From positions 1,302,001 through 1,366,000 of the forward strand of contig CAWFXC010000001.1 of assembly GCA_963819735.1 (NCBI GenBank): DNA of 64,000 nt. The letters are read 5' to 3'. Position numbers and translations under genes: made by a program. The notes beneath the pieces were generated by a model, which saw nothing but the letters and a program-made list of their open reading frames with translations, had not been told where the DNA came from and made no database searches. Source of the DNA: CAWFXC01 sp963819735. GTDB taxonomy: Bacteria > Actinomycetota > Acidimicrobiia > IMCC26256 > DASPTH01. This document shows positions 50,929 to 60,599 of the stretch, piece by piece; position 1 is the stretch's first letter; each line of letters opens with the position of its first letter.

Positions 50929-51870
50929 ATGAACGTGCTCGTCACCGGCGGCGCCGGTTTCATCGGCGCCAATCTCTGCCGGCGGCTCGCGTCGGCCGGC
51001 CACGATGTCGTCGCCATCGACGATCTGTCCACCGGCAACCCGGCCAACCTCCGCGACGTCGACGCCCGCCTGGTCGAGGCCAGCATCCTCGAGCCCACGG
51101 CACTCGACGACGCGATGGCCGGTGCTCGCGCGGTGGTGCACCTCGCGGCGCGGCCATCGGTGCCGCGTTCCATCGCCGACCCGATGGCGTCGCACCTCGC
51201 CAACGCCACCGGCACCGTCGAGGTGCTCGAAGCGGCGCGGCGCGCGGGGAACCCGCACGTGATCGTGGCGTCGTCGTCGTCGGTATACGGCGCGAACCCC
51301 ACGATGCCCAAGCACGAAGACCTCGCCACCAGCCCGCTGAGCCCGTACGCGGCGAGCAAGCTGGCAACGGAGGCGTACGCACTCGCGTACCAGCGGTCGT
51401 TCGGCGTCCCGGTGCTGGCCTTCCGGTTCTTCAACGTGTTCGGCCCGCTGCAACCGGCCGGGCACGCCTACGCCGCGGTGGTTCCCGCGTTCGTCGACGC
51501 CGCGCTCAACGATCGGCCACTCGTCGTCCACGGCGACGGACGGCAGAGCCGCGACTTCACCTTCGTCGACACGGTTACCCAGGTCATTGCCGACGCGATC
51601 GCCCGCACCGTCACGTCACCCGGTCCGGTCAATCTCGCGTTCGGAACCCGCACCGATCTGCTCACGCTCATCGCCGAGATCGCGAACCTCACCGGCGCCG
51701 ACCTCACGGTCGAGCACGTCGAGACGCGCGCCGGTGACGTCAAGCACTCGCAGGCCGACTGCAGCCGACTCGTCGGGCTCTTCCCCGACGTCGTACCCAC
51801 GCCGCTCCCCGACGCGCTGCGTGCCACCATCGAGTGGTTCCGGTCCGAGGCCGTCGCCGATGTCACTTGA
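50929..51870 (+). CDS. NAD-dependent nucleotide-sugar epimerase (GalE-like)
   Basis: 313 residues. NVLVTGGAGFIGANLCRRLA is the NAD-binding motif. VASSSSVYGANPTMPKHEDL, SPYAASKLATEAYALAYQRS (catalytic Tyr140, Lys144) and RFFNVFGPLQPAGHAYAAVV are extended-SDR hallmarks of UDP-glucose/UDP-GlcNAc 4-epimerases and related dehydratases. It supplies or converts a UDP-hexosamine for the glycan. It is the first gene of an operon, overlapping the initiating transferase by 11 bases. Confidence 0.9.
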   Translation: MNVLVTGGAGFIGANLCRRLASAGHDVVAIDDLSTGNPANLRDVDARLVEASILEPTALDDAMAGARAVVHLAARPSVPRSIADPMASHLANATGTVEVLEAARRAGNPHVIVASSSSVYGANPTMPKHEDLATSPLSPYAASKLATEAYALAYQRSFGVPVLAFRFFNVFGPLQPAGHAYAAVVPAFVDAALNDRPLVVHGDGRQSRDFTFVDTVTQVIADAIARTVTSPGPVNLAFGTRTDLLTLIAEIANLTGADLTVEHVETRAGDVKHSQADCSRLVGLFPDVVPTPLPDALRATIEWFRSEAVADVT

Positions 51871-52471
51871 CGACGCGGTCAAGCGCGGCATCGATGTCGT
51901 CGGTGCCGGGATCGCGCTCGTGCTCTTGTCTCCGGTGCTCGCGATCGTGGCCCTCCTCGTTCGCCTGCGCATGGGATCGCCGGTGCTGTTCCGCCAGGAG
52001 CGGCCCGGGCGCAACGGCAAGCCGTTCGAGATGCTCAAGTTCCGCACCATGACCGACCGCCGCGACGCGTCGGGTGCTCTCCTGCCCGACGACGCGCGCC
52101 TTACCGGCCTCGGACGGTTCCTGCGCCGGTCGAGCCTCGACGAGCTCCCCGAACTGGTCAACGTCGTCGCCGGCGACATGAGCCTGGTCGGACCGCGTCC
52201 ACTGCTCATGCAGTACCTCCCGCTCTACTCGCCGGAACAGGCGCGTCGCCACGAGGTGCGACCGGGCGTCACCGGGTGGGCGCAGGTGAACGGCCGCAAC
52301 GCGCTCACGTGGGACGAGAAGTTCGCGCTCGACGTCTGGTATGTCGACCACCGGTCGACTCGGCTCGACGTCGAGATCCTGGCCAAGACCGTGTCGCAGG
52401 TGTTCGGTGGACACGGTGTGAGCGCGCCCGGGCACGCGACCATGGAACCGTTCCGGGGGAACGCCGCGTGA
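51860..52471 (+). CDS. Initiating phosphoglycosyl transferase (PglC/WcaJ-like sugar transferase)
   Basis: 203 residues, the short PglC-type form. One N-terminal re-entrant helix (DVVGAGIALVLLSPVLAIVA), then FRQERPGRNGKPFEMLKFRT, SLDELPELVNVVAGDMSLVG (Asp-Glu catalytic pair in the family), PRPLL and RPGVTGWAQVNGRN. It transfers a phospho-sugar from a UDP donor to undecaprenyl phosphate, starting repeat-unit synthesis on the inner membrane face. It ends in a GTGA overlap with the PglD-like gene, which is the Campylobacter pgl pairing. Confidence 0.92.
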   Translation: MSLDDAVKRGIDVVGAGIALVLLSPVLAIVALLVRLRMGSPVLFRQERPGRNGKPFEMLKFRTMTDRRDASGALLPDDARLTGLGRFLRRSSLDELPELVNVVAGDMSLVGPRPLLMQYLPLYSPEQARRHEVRPGVTGWAQVNGRNALTWDEKFALDVWYVDHRSTRLDVEILAKTVSQVFGGHGVSAPGHATMEPFRGNAA

Positions 52472-53139
52472 GCCGGGTGATCGTCATCGGCGGCGCCGAC
52501 CAGGGCCGGCAGGTCATCGACGCCGTGGTCGCACGCGGGTTCCACACCGTCGTCGGTGTCCTCGACCGGGGGCTGGCGCGGGGCGACGAGGTCGCCGGGG
52601 TCCCCGTACTCGGCACTGACGACGAGTTGCGCGTGTGCGCGTCCGAGGTGAACGCCGACCGGTACGTCGTCGCCATCGGCGACAACTTCACCCGGGGCCG
52701 GATCCTCGAGCGCGAGATGGCCGAAAGCGCGCACCTCCTGCCGGTCACGATCGTCCACCCCGCCGCGGTCGTGGCCCACGACGCGTCGCTGGGCGCGGGG
52801 TCGATCCTGCTGGCCGGCTCGGTGGTGAGCAACGGCTGCACGGTGGGGCGGGGCGTGCTGCTCGGCACGAACTCGTCGATCGACCACGACGGCTACGTGG
52901 CCGACCACGCCAGCCTGGGGCCCGGCGCGACCACCGGGGGCACGGTGAGGATCGGCCAGGCCACCTTCGTCGGCCTCGGAGCCAACGTGGTGCACGGGAT
53001 CACGATCGGCGACGACACCGTGGTCGGGGCCGGGGCCCTGGTGCTCCACGACCTCCCGGCCCGGGTGGTCGCCTACGGTGCACCGGCGCACGTGGCCCGA
53101 TCGCGCGAACCGGGTGAGCCATATCTGCGGCGGGACTGA
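52468..53139 (+). CDS. Sugar O/N-acetyltransferase (PglD-like, left-handed beta-helix)
   Basis: 223 residues from GTG 52468. The N-terminal Rossmann-like domain has RVIVIGGADQGRQVIDAVV. Hexapeptide repeats follow: VVAHDASLGAGSILLAGSVV, then NGCTVGRGVLLGTNSSIDHD, whose His corresponds to the PglD catalytic His. The ending VVAYGAPAHVAR is also typical. It acetylates the 4-amino group of a UDP-4-amino sugar made by the DegT-type enzyme, completing a bacillosamine-like sugar for the adjacent PglC-like enzyme. Confidence 0.9.
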   Translation: MSRVIVIGGADQGRQVIDAVVARGFHTVVGVLDRGLARGDEVAGVPVLGTDDELRVCASEVNADRYVVAIGDNFTRGRILEREMAESAHLLPVTIVHPAAVVAHDASLGAGSILLAGSVVSNGCTVGRGVLLGTNSSIDHDGYVADHASLGPGATTGGTVRIGQATFVGLGANVVHGITIGDDTVVGAGALVLHDLPARVVAYGAPAHVARSREPGEPYLRRD

Positions 53140-53194
53140 CACCCCCAGTGACCGTCTGAGCACCGCGCGACGCGGCGGACACCGCCAGGAGCAC

Positions 53195-53232
53195 TAATTT
53201 CTCGGGACGCCAAGTGCGCTCGAGTCGAGCGC
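53195..53232 (+). promoter_or_regulatory. Promoter and 17-bp palindrome upstream of the glycosidase gene
   Basis: TAATTT (53195-53200) is a clear -10 box, unusually AT-rich here. Between it and the start codon GCGCTCGA-G-TCGAGCGC (53216-53232) is a perfect 17-bp palindrome in the leader, ahead of the ribosome-binding site GGAGG (53243-53247). It can be an operator just downstream of the transcription start or a leader hairpin. Confidence 0.5.
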
Positions 53233-53252
53233 CGGCCGATCCGGAGGATCCT

Positions 53253-54747
53253 TTGCCCGACCGCCCGTCGGAACCCGCCGAGGGCGAGCGCCAGCGGTAC
53301 GTACTCCCCGACGAGTACGGACCGGCGCGTCCGCCCCCTCGGAACGACGAATTCGACGAGCTCAACGGCTCGGCGTCGGCCGTCACGGTGTACGAACGCG
53401 ACTACATCCCGGCCCCGGCTCCGCCGCCCGAGCCGGTGGCCCCCACGCTGACCCGCCGCGAGCTGCGCGAGCAGCGCGAGCGCGAGCAGGCCGCGTCGAA
53501 GCCCGCGCCCAAGCCGGCGCGTTCGAAGCGCTCGCGATGGATCCGGCGCGGCATCGCGATCGTGGTCGTGCTCCTGCTGATCCCGGTCGCGGTGTCCTAC
53601 GTCCACGCGCTGCAACGCCCCGGGAGCGACAGCGCGAGCGTGAAGACCGTCGAATGGATCCGCGATCACGGTGGCAACGGGATCGTCAACACCGTCGAGC
53701 GGTGGTGGTACACCAACAACCCGCCGCCCGTCGGCGGCAAGCCCGACGCGATCGCGCTGCAGGGCACGGTCGGCGAATCGCCCACCAAGCCCAAGCCGAA
53801 CGCGCCGCCTTCCACCTACCCGCAGATCCAGCGCCTCACCCCGCCGACCGCGCGCGTGGCCACCCCCGCGGCCCAGGTCGAACCCAACGAAGGCATCTGG
53901 CAGCCGACGGGTCGCCTCGTGCTCGGGCAACCGGCGATCTACACCACCTACGTGCGGCCCGACGCGGTGCACACCTCCTTCTACACGGGCCTGATGTGGC
54001 TCGACACGAAGCTCCTGCGCGCCAACTACGTCGTCGGGCTCGAACAGCCTGGAAGCGGGCCGAATCCGTGGGGATCGCAGATCCCGCCGGCGCAACAGCA
54101 GATCGCCATCGCCGCGTTCAACTCCGGGTTCAAGATGGACACGGCGCGCGGTGGTGCCTATCTCGACGGCGACACGATCGTGCCGCTCCGGGACGGCTCG
54201 GCGTCGTTCGTGATCACCCAGGACGGCACCGCCAACGTCGGCGTGTGGGGCCGTGACTTCGCCATGACGCCCGACATCCAGGCGGTGCGCCAGAACCTCG
54301 AGCTGATCGTCGACAACGGCCAGCTCAATCCGGCACTCCAGGAGAACGACACCAACGTGTTCGGCGCCACGCTCGGGAACAACGTCTACGTGTGGCGTTC
54401 CGGGGTGGGCGTCACCGCCGACGGCGCGCTCGTCTACGCCGGTGGTCCCGCGCTGTCGATCACCGCGCTCGGCGCGCACACTCCAGGCCGCGGGAGCAGT
54501 GCGGGCGATGGAGCTCGACATCAACACCGACTGGGTGAGCGCGTTCACCTATGTGCCCGCCGACCCCACGGCGTTCAACTCGCCGATCGTGGGCACGAAG
54601 TTGCTGCCGGCGATGACCCACGACGGCAGCCAGTACCTGCAGCAGAGCTCACGCGACTTCTTCGCCTTCACCGCCGACGCCAAGGTCGTGGTGCCGGTCA
54701 CCACCACCACCATTCCTCCGTCGACGACGAAGCCGAAGCGCAAATAG
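53253..54747 (+). CDS. Membrane-anchored phosphodiester-glycosidase (NAGPA/DUF2233)-like protein, frameshifted
   Basis: About 498 residues from TTG 53253 with GGAGG five bases before. A charged cytoplasmic tail of about 90 residues precedes one helix (GIAIVVVLLLIPVAVSYVHA), then a long linker. The domain follows, with IAIAAFNSGFKMDTARGGAY, TIVPLRDGSASFVI, LGNNVYVWRSGVGVTADGAL and, after the shift, RAMELDINTDWVSAFTYV. The GAY-LDG and MELDIN motifs match GlcNAc-1-phosphodiester alpha-N-acetylglucosaminidases. One CG missing from GCGCGC (54472-54477) gives ITALGARTLQAAG. It may trim or transfer sugar-phosphate on the cell surface. Confidence 0.75.
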
Positions 54748-54752
54748 ACGCT

Positions 54753-54775
54753 CGCGGCGCGCCAGGCGCGCCGCG
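54753..54775. terminator. Bidirectional terminator hairpin
   Basis: CGCGGCGCG-CCAGG-CGCGCCGCG is a perfect 9-bp stem in the 37-base gap between the convergent glycosidase and msrB genes. It can end both transcripts; no U tract. Confidence 0.6.
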
Positions 54776-54784
54776 TGGCGGCGT

Positions 54785-55180
54785 TTACTTCGGGTCGAGC
54801 TCCAGCGACGCCGAGTTCATGCAGTAGCGCTGGCCCGTGGGGCCGGGACCGTCAGGGAAGACGTGCCCGAGGTGCCCTCCGCACCGGCGGCACACCACCT
54901 CTTCGCGCACCATGCCGTGGCTGCGGTCGACGATGACCTCGACCGCGTCGGCCACCAGCGGCTCGGTGAAGCTGGGCCAGCCGGTCCCCGACTCGAACTT
55001 GGTCGAGGCGTCGAACAGCTCCGCGCCGCACCCCGCGCACCGGTAGGTGCCGTCGTCGTGACAGTCCCAGTACTTGCCGGTGAACGCCCGCTCGGTCCCC
55101 GCCTTGCGCAGCACCTGGTACTGCTCGGGACTGAGCTCCGTCTTCCACTCCTCGTCGGTCTTCTCGATCCGATCGGTCAT
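54785..55180 (-). CDS. msrB: Peptide-methionine (R)-S-oxide reductase
   Basis: 131 residues. Two CxxC pairs (CAGC, CRRC) bind zinc, WPSFTEP and HVFPDGPGPTGQRYCMNS hold the substrate pocket and the nucleophilic Cys in RYCMN. It reduces methionine-R-sulfoxide in proteins with thioredoxin. GAGGAG precedes the ATG at 55180. It follows ridA by 47 bases on the same strand and may be its co-transcribed partner. Confidence 0.96.
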   Translation of the reverse strand: MTDRIEKTDEEWKTELSPEQYQVLRKAGTERAFTGKYWDCHDDGTYRCAGCGAELFDASTKFESGTGWPSFTEPLVADAVEVIVDRSHGMVREEVVCRRCGGHLGHVFPDGPGPTGQRYCMNSASLELDPK

Positions 55181-55227
55181 TTCACTCCTCGATTCCCATT
55201 GCTCGTTCGCACATCATTTGGATCAGC

Positions 55228-55611
55228 TCACACGGGCAGGTAGACCCAACATTCGATCTCGACGGACGCGCCCACCGGCAGCGCCGCCACCCCGACCGTG
55301 CTGCGCGCCGGCCGATGGGGCCCGATCGCGCCCTCGTACAACACGTTCACGGCGCCGAAGTTCCCGAGATCGGTGAGGAAGATGGCGACCTTGGCGACAT
55401 CGGCCCAACCCGCCCCGCAGTCGCCGAGGACGGCCGCGATGTTGGCCAGCACCTGCCTCGCCTCCTGCTCGACTCCACCGGTCACCAGCTTCCCGTCGGG
55501 TCCGAGGCCGACCTGGCCCGCGAGCACGATCCAGTCACCGGCCCGCACCGCGGGCGAGTACGGCCCCGCCACCGGCGGCGCGCTCGGGGTGGGGAGGGGG
55601 ACGACGCTCAC
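55228..55611 (-). CDS. RidA/YER057c/UK114-family deaminase
   Basis: 127 residues from GTG 55611, which overlaps the zwf stop as GTGA. Features: GPYSPAVRAGDWIVLAGQVG, VLANIAAVLGDCGAGWADVA and the conserved Arg/Glu pocket in ARSTVGVAALPVGASVEIEC. RidA proteins hydrolyse reactive enamine/imine intermediates. A role tied to the pentose-phosphate operon is not obvious; the tight coupling suggests co-expression. Confidence 0.88.
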   Translation of the reverse strand: MSVVPLPTPSAPPVAGPYSPAVRAGDWIVLAGQVGLGPDGKLVTGGVEQEARQVLANIAAVLGDCGAGWADVAKVAIFLTDLGNFGAVNVLYEGAIGPHRPARSTVGVAALPVGASVEIECWVYLPV

Positions 55612-57050
55612 GAAGTTGTCCCCGGCTGCCGGCCCACCACCCCGCTCGCCTGGCCGGCGCCGTCGACGACCGGGTTGTGCCAGTGGTCGGGATCCTGGAT
55701 GAGCCGGTCCTGCTCCTTCGGGCCCCACGTGTGCACGGGGTACGGATACGCGGGCCCGTGGTCGGTGAGCACGTTGTCGACCACCCGCCACGACGCCTCG
55801 ACCCCGTCCTGGCGGGCGAACAGCAGGGTCTCGCCGTCTAGCGCATCGCCGAGCAGGCGCTCGTAGGCCGTCGCCTCACCGGGATGATCGTTGCAGAGGT
55901 AGAGCTCGACGTCGTCGCCGGTGAACCCGTCGCCCGCGGCTTTCACCCGCACGCCCGTCGCGATCGAGATGCGGGGGCTGAGCTGGAAGCGGAAGTAGTT
56001 CGTGTCGTGCGGGGTCTGCTCGTACTCGGCGAACACCCGTGCCGGAGGACGGTGCAGCTCGACCCGCACCTCGGTGCAGGTGACGGGCAGGTTCTTCCCG
56101 GCGCGGATGTAGAAGGGCACCCCGGCCCAGCGCCATGAATCGATGAACACCCGCACCGCCGCGAACGTCTCGACGTCGGAGTCGGGAGCGACACCGTCTT
56201 CGTCGCGGTAACCCTCGAACTGTCCCCGCACGAGGTCGTCGGGCTTGAGCGTCTCCATCGCCGAGAAGATCTTCTCCTTGCCGTCGCGCAGCTCCTCCAC
56301 GCCCGGGCCGACGGGCGGCTCCATCGCGAGCAGACCCACGGTCTGGAACAGGTGGTTCTCGATGACGTCGCGCAGCGCGCCGACCTCTTCGTAGAACTTC
56401 CCGCGGCCCTGCACGCCGAAGTCCTCGGCCATGGTGACCTGCACCTGACGCACGTAGTTGCGGTTCCAGATCGGCTCGAGGAACGCGTTGGCGAACCGGA
56501 AGTAGATGATGTTCTGGATCGCTTCCTTGCCGAGGTAGTGGTCGATGCGGAAGATGTCGCGCTCGGGGAACACCGAGTGGAGCACCTGGTTGAGCTCCTG
56601 GGCCGACGCCAGGTCACGCCCGAAGGGCTTCTCGATGATCACGCGCGCGTTCTTCGCACATCCCGACGAGCCGAGGCCTTCCACCACCGTCTCGAACATG
56701 CTCGGGGGGATCGCGAGGTAGTGCGCGGGGCGCGAGCAGCCGTCGATCGCCTTCTTCAGCGCGGTGAACGTCGATGCGTCGTTGTAGTTGCCGTCGACGT
56801 AGCGCAGCAGGCCGGTGAGCTTCTCGAACGCGCCCTCGTCGTCGACTCCGCCGCCGTACTGCGTGATGCTGTCGCGGGCGCGTTGGCGGAGATCGTCGAC
56901 CGTCCACTGCGACGACGCGACGCCGATCACCGGGACCGTCAGGTGGCCCTTCTTCACCATCGCGTAGAGCGCGGGGAAGATCTTCTTGCGGGCGAGATCG
57001 CCCGACATCCCGAAGAACACGAGCGCGTCGGACGGGTCGGAGTGCCTCAT
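55608..57050 (-). CDS. zwf: Glucose-6-phosphate 1-dehydrogenase
   Basis: 480 residues. FGMSGDLARKKIFPALYAMV is the NADP-binding start; FRIDHYLGKEAIQNIIYFRF carries the catalytic His/Lys motif; VEELRDGKEKIFSAM and WAGVPFYIRAGKNLP are family signatures. It oxidises glucose-6-phosphate to 6-phosphogluconolactone, the first oxidative pentose-phosphate step. Its ATG overlaps the gnd stop (ATGA). With gnd and pgi upstream the operon covers the fate of glucose-6-phosphate. Confidence 0.97.
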   Translation of the reverse strand: MRHSDPSDALVFFGMSGDLARKKIFPALYAMVKKGHLTVPVIGVASSQWTVDDLRQRARDSITQYGGGVDDEGAFEKLTGLLRYVDGNYNDASTFTALKKAIDGCSRPAHYLAIPPSMFETVVEGLGSSGCAKNARVIIEKPFGRDLASAQELNQVLHSVFPERDIFRIDHYLGKEAIQNIIYFRFANAFLEPIWNRNYVRQVQVTMAEDFGVQGRGKFYEEVGALRDVIENHLFQTVGLLAMEPPVGPGVEELRDGKEKIFSAMETLKPDDLVRGQFEGYRDEDGVAPDSDVETFAAVRVFIDSWRWAGVPFYIRAGKNLPVTCTEVRVELHRPPARVFAEYEQTPHDTNYFRFQLSPRISIATGVRVKAAGDGFTGDDVELYLCNDHPGEATAYERLLGDALDGETLLFARQDGVEASWRVVDNVLTDHGPAYPYPVHTWGPKEQDRLIQDPDHWHNPVVDGAGQASGVVGRQPGTTS

Positions 57051-58081
57051 TTGGATTCACCAATCGTCTGGTCGAGCTTCTCGTCGTGGCCGCCGAACTC
57101 CTTGCGCATGGCCGACAACAGCTTGTCGCCGAAGTCGGCGGCACCGCGCGACGTGAAGCGGGCGTACAGCGCCGCGCTCAACACGTCGGCGGGAACGCCT
57201 TCGTCGACCGCGGCGTGGATCGTCCACCGGCCCTCCCCGCTGTCGGACACGCGGCCCTCGAAATCGGACAGGTCGTGGTTCTGCGACAGCGCGTGGGCGG
57301 TGAGGTCGAGCAGCCACGACGCCACCACGCTGCCGCGCCGCCACACTTCGGCGACCTCGGGGATGTCGAGGTCGAACTGGTAGTACGCGGCGTCGCGCAG
57401 CGGCGCGGTCTCGGCGTCGGCCTGGCGTTCGGCCTTCCCGACGTCGGCGTTGTGCAGGATGTTGAGTCCCTCGGCGTAGGCCGCCATGATCCCGTATTCG
57501 ATCCCGTTGTGGACCATCTTCACGAAGTGCCCGGCGCCATTGGGCCCGCAGTGGAGGTAGCCGTTCTCCGCCGTCGACGGGGTGCCGGTACGGCCCGGCG
57601 TGCGCGGCGCGGAGTCGACGCCGGGGGCGATGGTGGCGAAGATCGGGTCGAGGTGGGCGACGACGTCGTCCTCCCCGCCGATCATCAGGCAGAAGCCGCG
57701 GTCGAGACCGAACACCCCGCCGCTGGTGCCCACGTCGACGTAGTGGATGCCCTTGGGCTTGAGGCGGGCGGCGCGGTCGATGTCGTCGCGGTAGTAGGAG
57801 TTGCCGCCGTCGATGATGATGTCGCCGGGTTCGAGGTGCCCGACCAGCTTCTCGATCGTGTCGTCGACGAACGCCGCCGGCACCATGATCCAGATCGCCC
57901 GCGGCTGCTCCAGCGCACCCACGAATTCCTCGATGGAGTACGCGCCGGTGGCGCCAGCACTCGCCGAACGATCGACTGCATCTTTGCTGACGTCGTACGC
58001 CACACAGGTGTGGCCGTCGCGCATCAGCCTCACCACGAGGTTGGCACCCATCCGGCCGAGGCCGATCATCCCGAGTTGCAT
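57047..58081 (-). CDS. gnd: 6-phosphogluconate dehydrogenase, decarboxylating (short type)
   Basis: 344 residues, the short bacterial form. MQLGMIGLGRMGANLVVRLM starts the NAD(P)-binding domain; IIIDGGNSYYRDD, VDVGTSGGVFGLDRGFCLMI and GHFVKMVHNGIEYGIMAAYA are catalytic signatures. A 20-residue insertion after FATIAPGVDSA is typical of actinobacterial members. GGAGT precedes the ATG. It makes ribulose-5-phosphate, CO2 and NAD(P)H, and is coupled to zwf by ATGA. A GNAT gene lies 53 bases upstream. Confidence 0.96.
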   Translation of the reverse strand: MQLGMIGLGRMGANLVVRLMRDGHTCVAYDVSKDAVDRSASAGATGAYSIEEFVGALEQPRAIWIMVPAAFVDDTIEKLVGHLEPGDIIIDGGNSYYRDDIDRAARLKPKGIHYVDVGTSGGVFGLDRGFCLMIGGEDDVVAHLDPIFATIAPGVDSAPRTPGRTGTPSTAENGYLHCGPNGAGHFVKMVHNGIEYGIMAAYAEGLNILHNADVGKAERQADAETAPLRDAAYYQFDLDIPEVAEVWRRGSVVASWLLDLTAHALSQNHDLSDFEGRVSDSGEGRWTIHAAVDEGVPADVLSAALYARFTSRGAADFGDKLLSAMRKEFGGHDEKLDQTIGESK

Positions 58082-58134
58082 CCGTACTCCTGTTCGTCGA
58101 GGTGCCAGCTTGCCAGGTGAGCAGCCCGGCGAGA

Positions 58135-58935
58135 TCAGGTGCCCGCCGGCCTCACCAGGAGGGTGAAGCGCTGCATCGGCAGGAAGCCCATCTTGACGAA
58201 GCCGGGGCGGCTGTCGTCGCTGGTGAAGGCGACGGCCGGCTGCTCGGGCGCGTCGTTGAGCCGGGCCCACACCAACGCCGACCACACGCCGCGCCGGCGG
58301 CCCGCGGCGAGGGTGGCGGCGAAGCAGAGGTTGACGACGCCGTGGGCGTCGAACGCCGCCGCGCCGGAGACCGGCTCGCCGTCGACCAGGCCGAGGCGCA
58401 ACGACAGTCCGGTAGCGAGCACCGCGTCGGGGAACACGGTGCCCGACGGCGCATCCTTCGCCTCGTTGACGGGATATCCCTCGATCGCGACCCGCTCGAG
58501 CGCGCCGAGGTCCTCGACGGTGGCGACGCTCCGCACCTCGACGCCCGGAGGCGGCGTGGCGGTGACCGGCCCCGGCGCCCGCACCACGAACATCGGATGG
58601 CCGGCGAGATGCAGGCCCCGCGCCGAGAGATCGGGCACCGGCCAGACGGAGAGCAGGAGCGCAGCCCGGTCGGTGGCGTCGGCGTAGAACGCGGCGATGC
58701 GGTCGAGCACCGGATCTTCGGCCGCGGTCACCGGCCGCCGCAGCACCGCCATGTTGCAGTACGGGACCGGACCGCCGCTGTCGACCATCACCACGTCGTC
58801 ATCGGCCGTGTGGCGCGCGCCGGGGCCCGAGGCCATGGCCTGCACGACGTCGGCTTGATTGAACACGAACCGACGCAGCACGGAGTCGTCGATCGGCTCG
58901 TGGGCACCCCAGCCGGTGGCCAGCGGTTCGTCCAT
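58135..58935 (-). CDS. GNAT-family N-acetyltransferase in the pentose-phosphate operon
   Basis: 266 residues with two GNAT-like halves. The C-terminal half shows LAAGRRRGVWSALVWARLND (acetyl-CoA loop RRRGVxxxL), FTSDDSRPGFVKMGFLPMQR and the usual beta-bulge FKMGF-type end. Substrate unknown. Its ATG follows the pgi stop by 3 bases, so it is tightly coupled to pgi and upstream of gnd and zwf. It may acetylate a metabolite or enzyme of that pathway; this is context only. Confidence 0.8.
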   Translation of the reverse strand: MDEPLATGWGAHEPIDDSVLRRFVFNQADVVQAMASGPGARHTADDDVVMVDSGGPVPYCNMAVLRRPVTAAEDPVLDRIAAFYADATDRAALLLSVWPVPDLSARGLHLAGHPMFVVRAPGPVTATPPPGVEVRSVATVEDLGALERVAIEGYPVNEAKDAPSGTVFPDAVLATGLSLRLGLVDGEPVSGAAAFDAHGVVNLCFAATLAAGRRRGVWSALVWARLNDAPEQPAVAFTSDDSRPGFVKMGFLPMQRFTLLVRPAGT

Positions 58936-58938
58936 GCG

Positions 58939-60564
<1,626 letters not shown>

Positions 60565-60571
60565 GGGGCCG

Positions 60572-60577
60572 AGCCTA
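60572..60577 (-). promoter_or_regulatory. -10 box, leaderless (pgi operon)
   Basis: TAGGCT on the minus strand lies 7 bases before ATG 60564, without a Shine-Dalgarno sequence. Confidence 0.45.
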
Positions 60578-60599
60578 CGTTGGGCCACCGGCCCGTCCC

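Noticed and set aside
53073..54548. 491-codon minus-strand frame opposite the glycosidase gene
   Set aside because: Low-complexity Arg/Val/Asp composition and no motif; the plus strand has the NAGPA-type motifs and a good ribosome-binding site.
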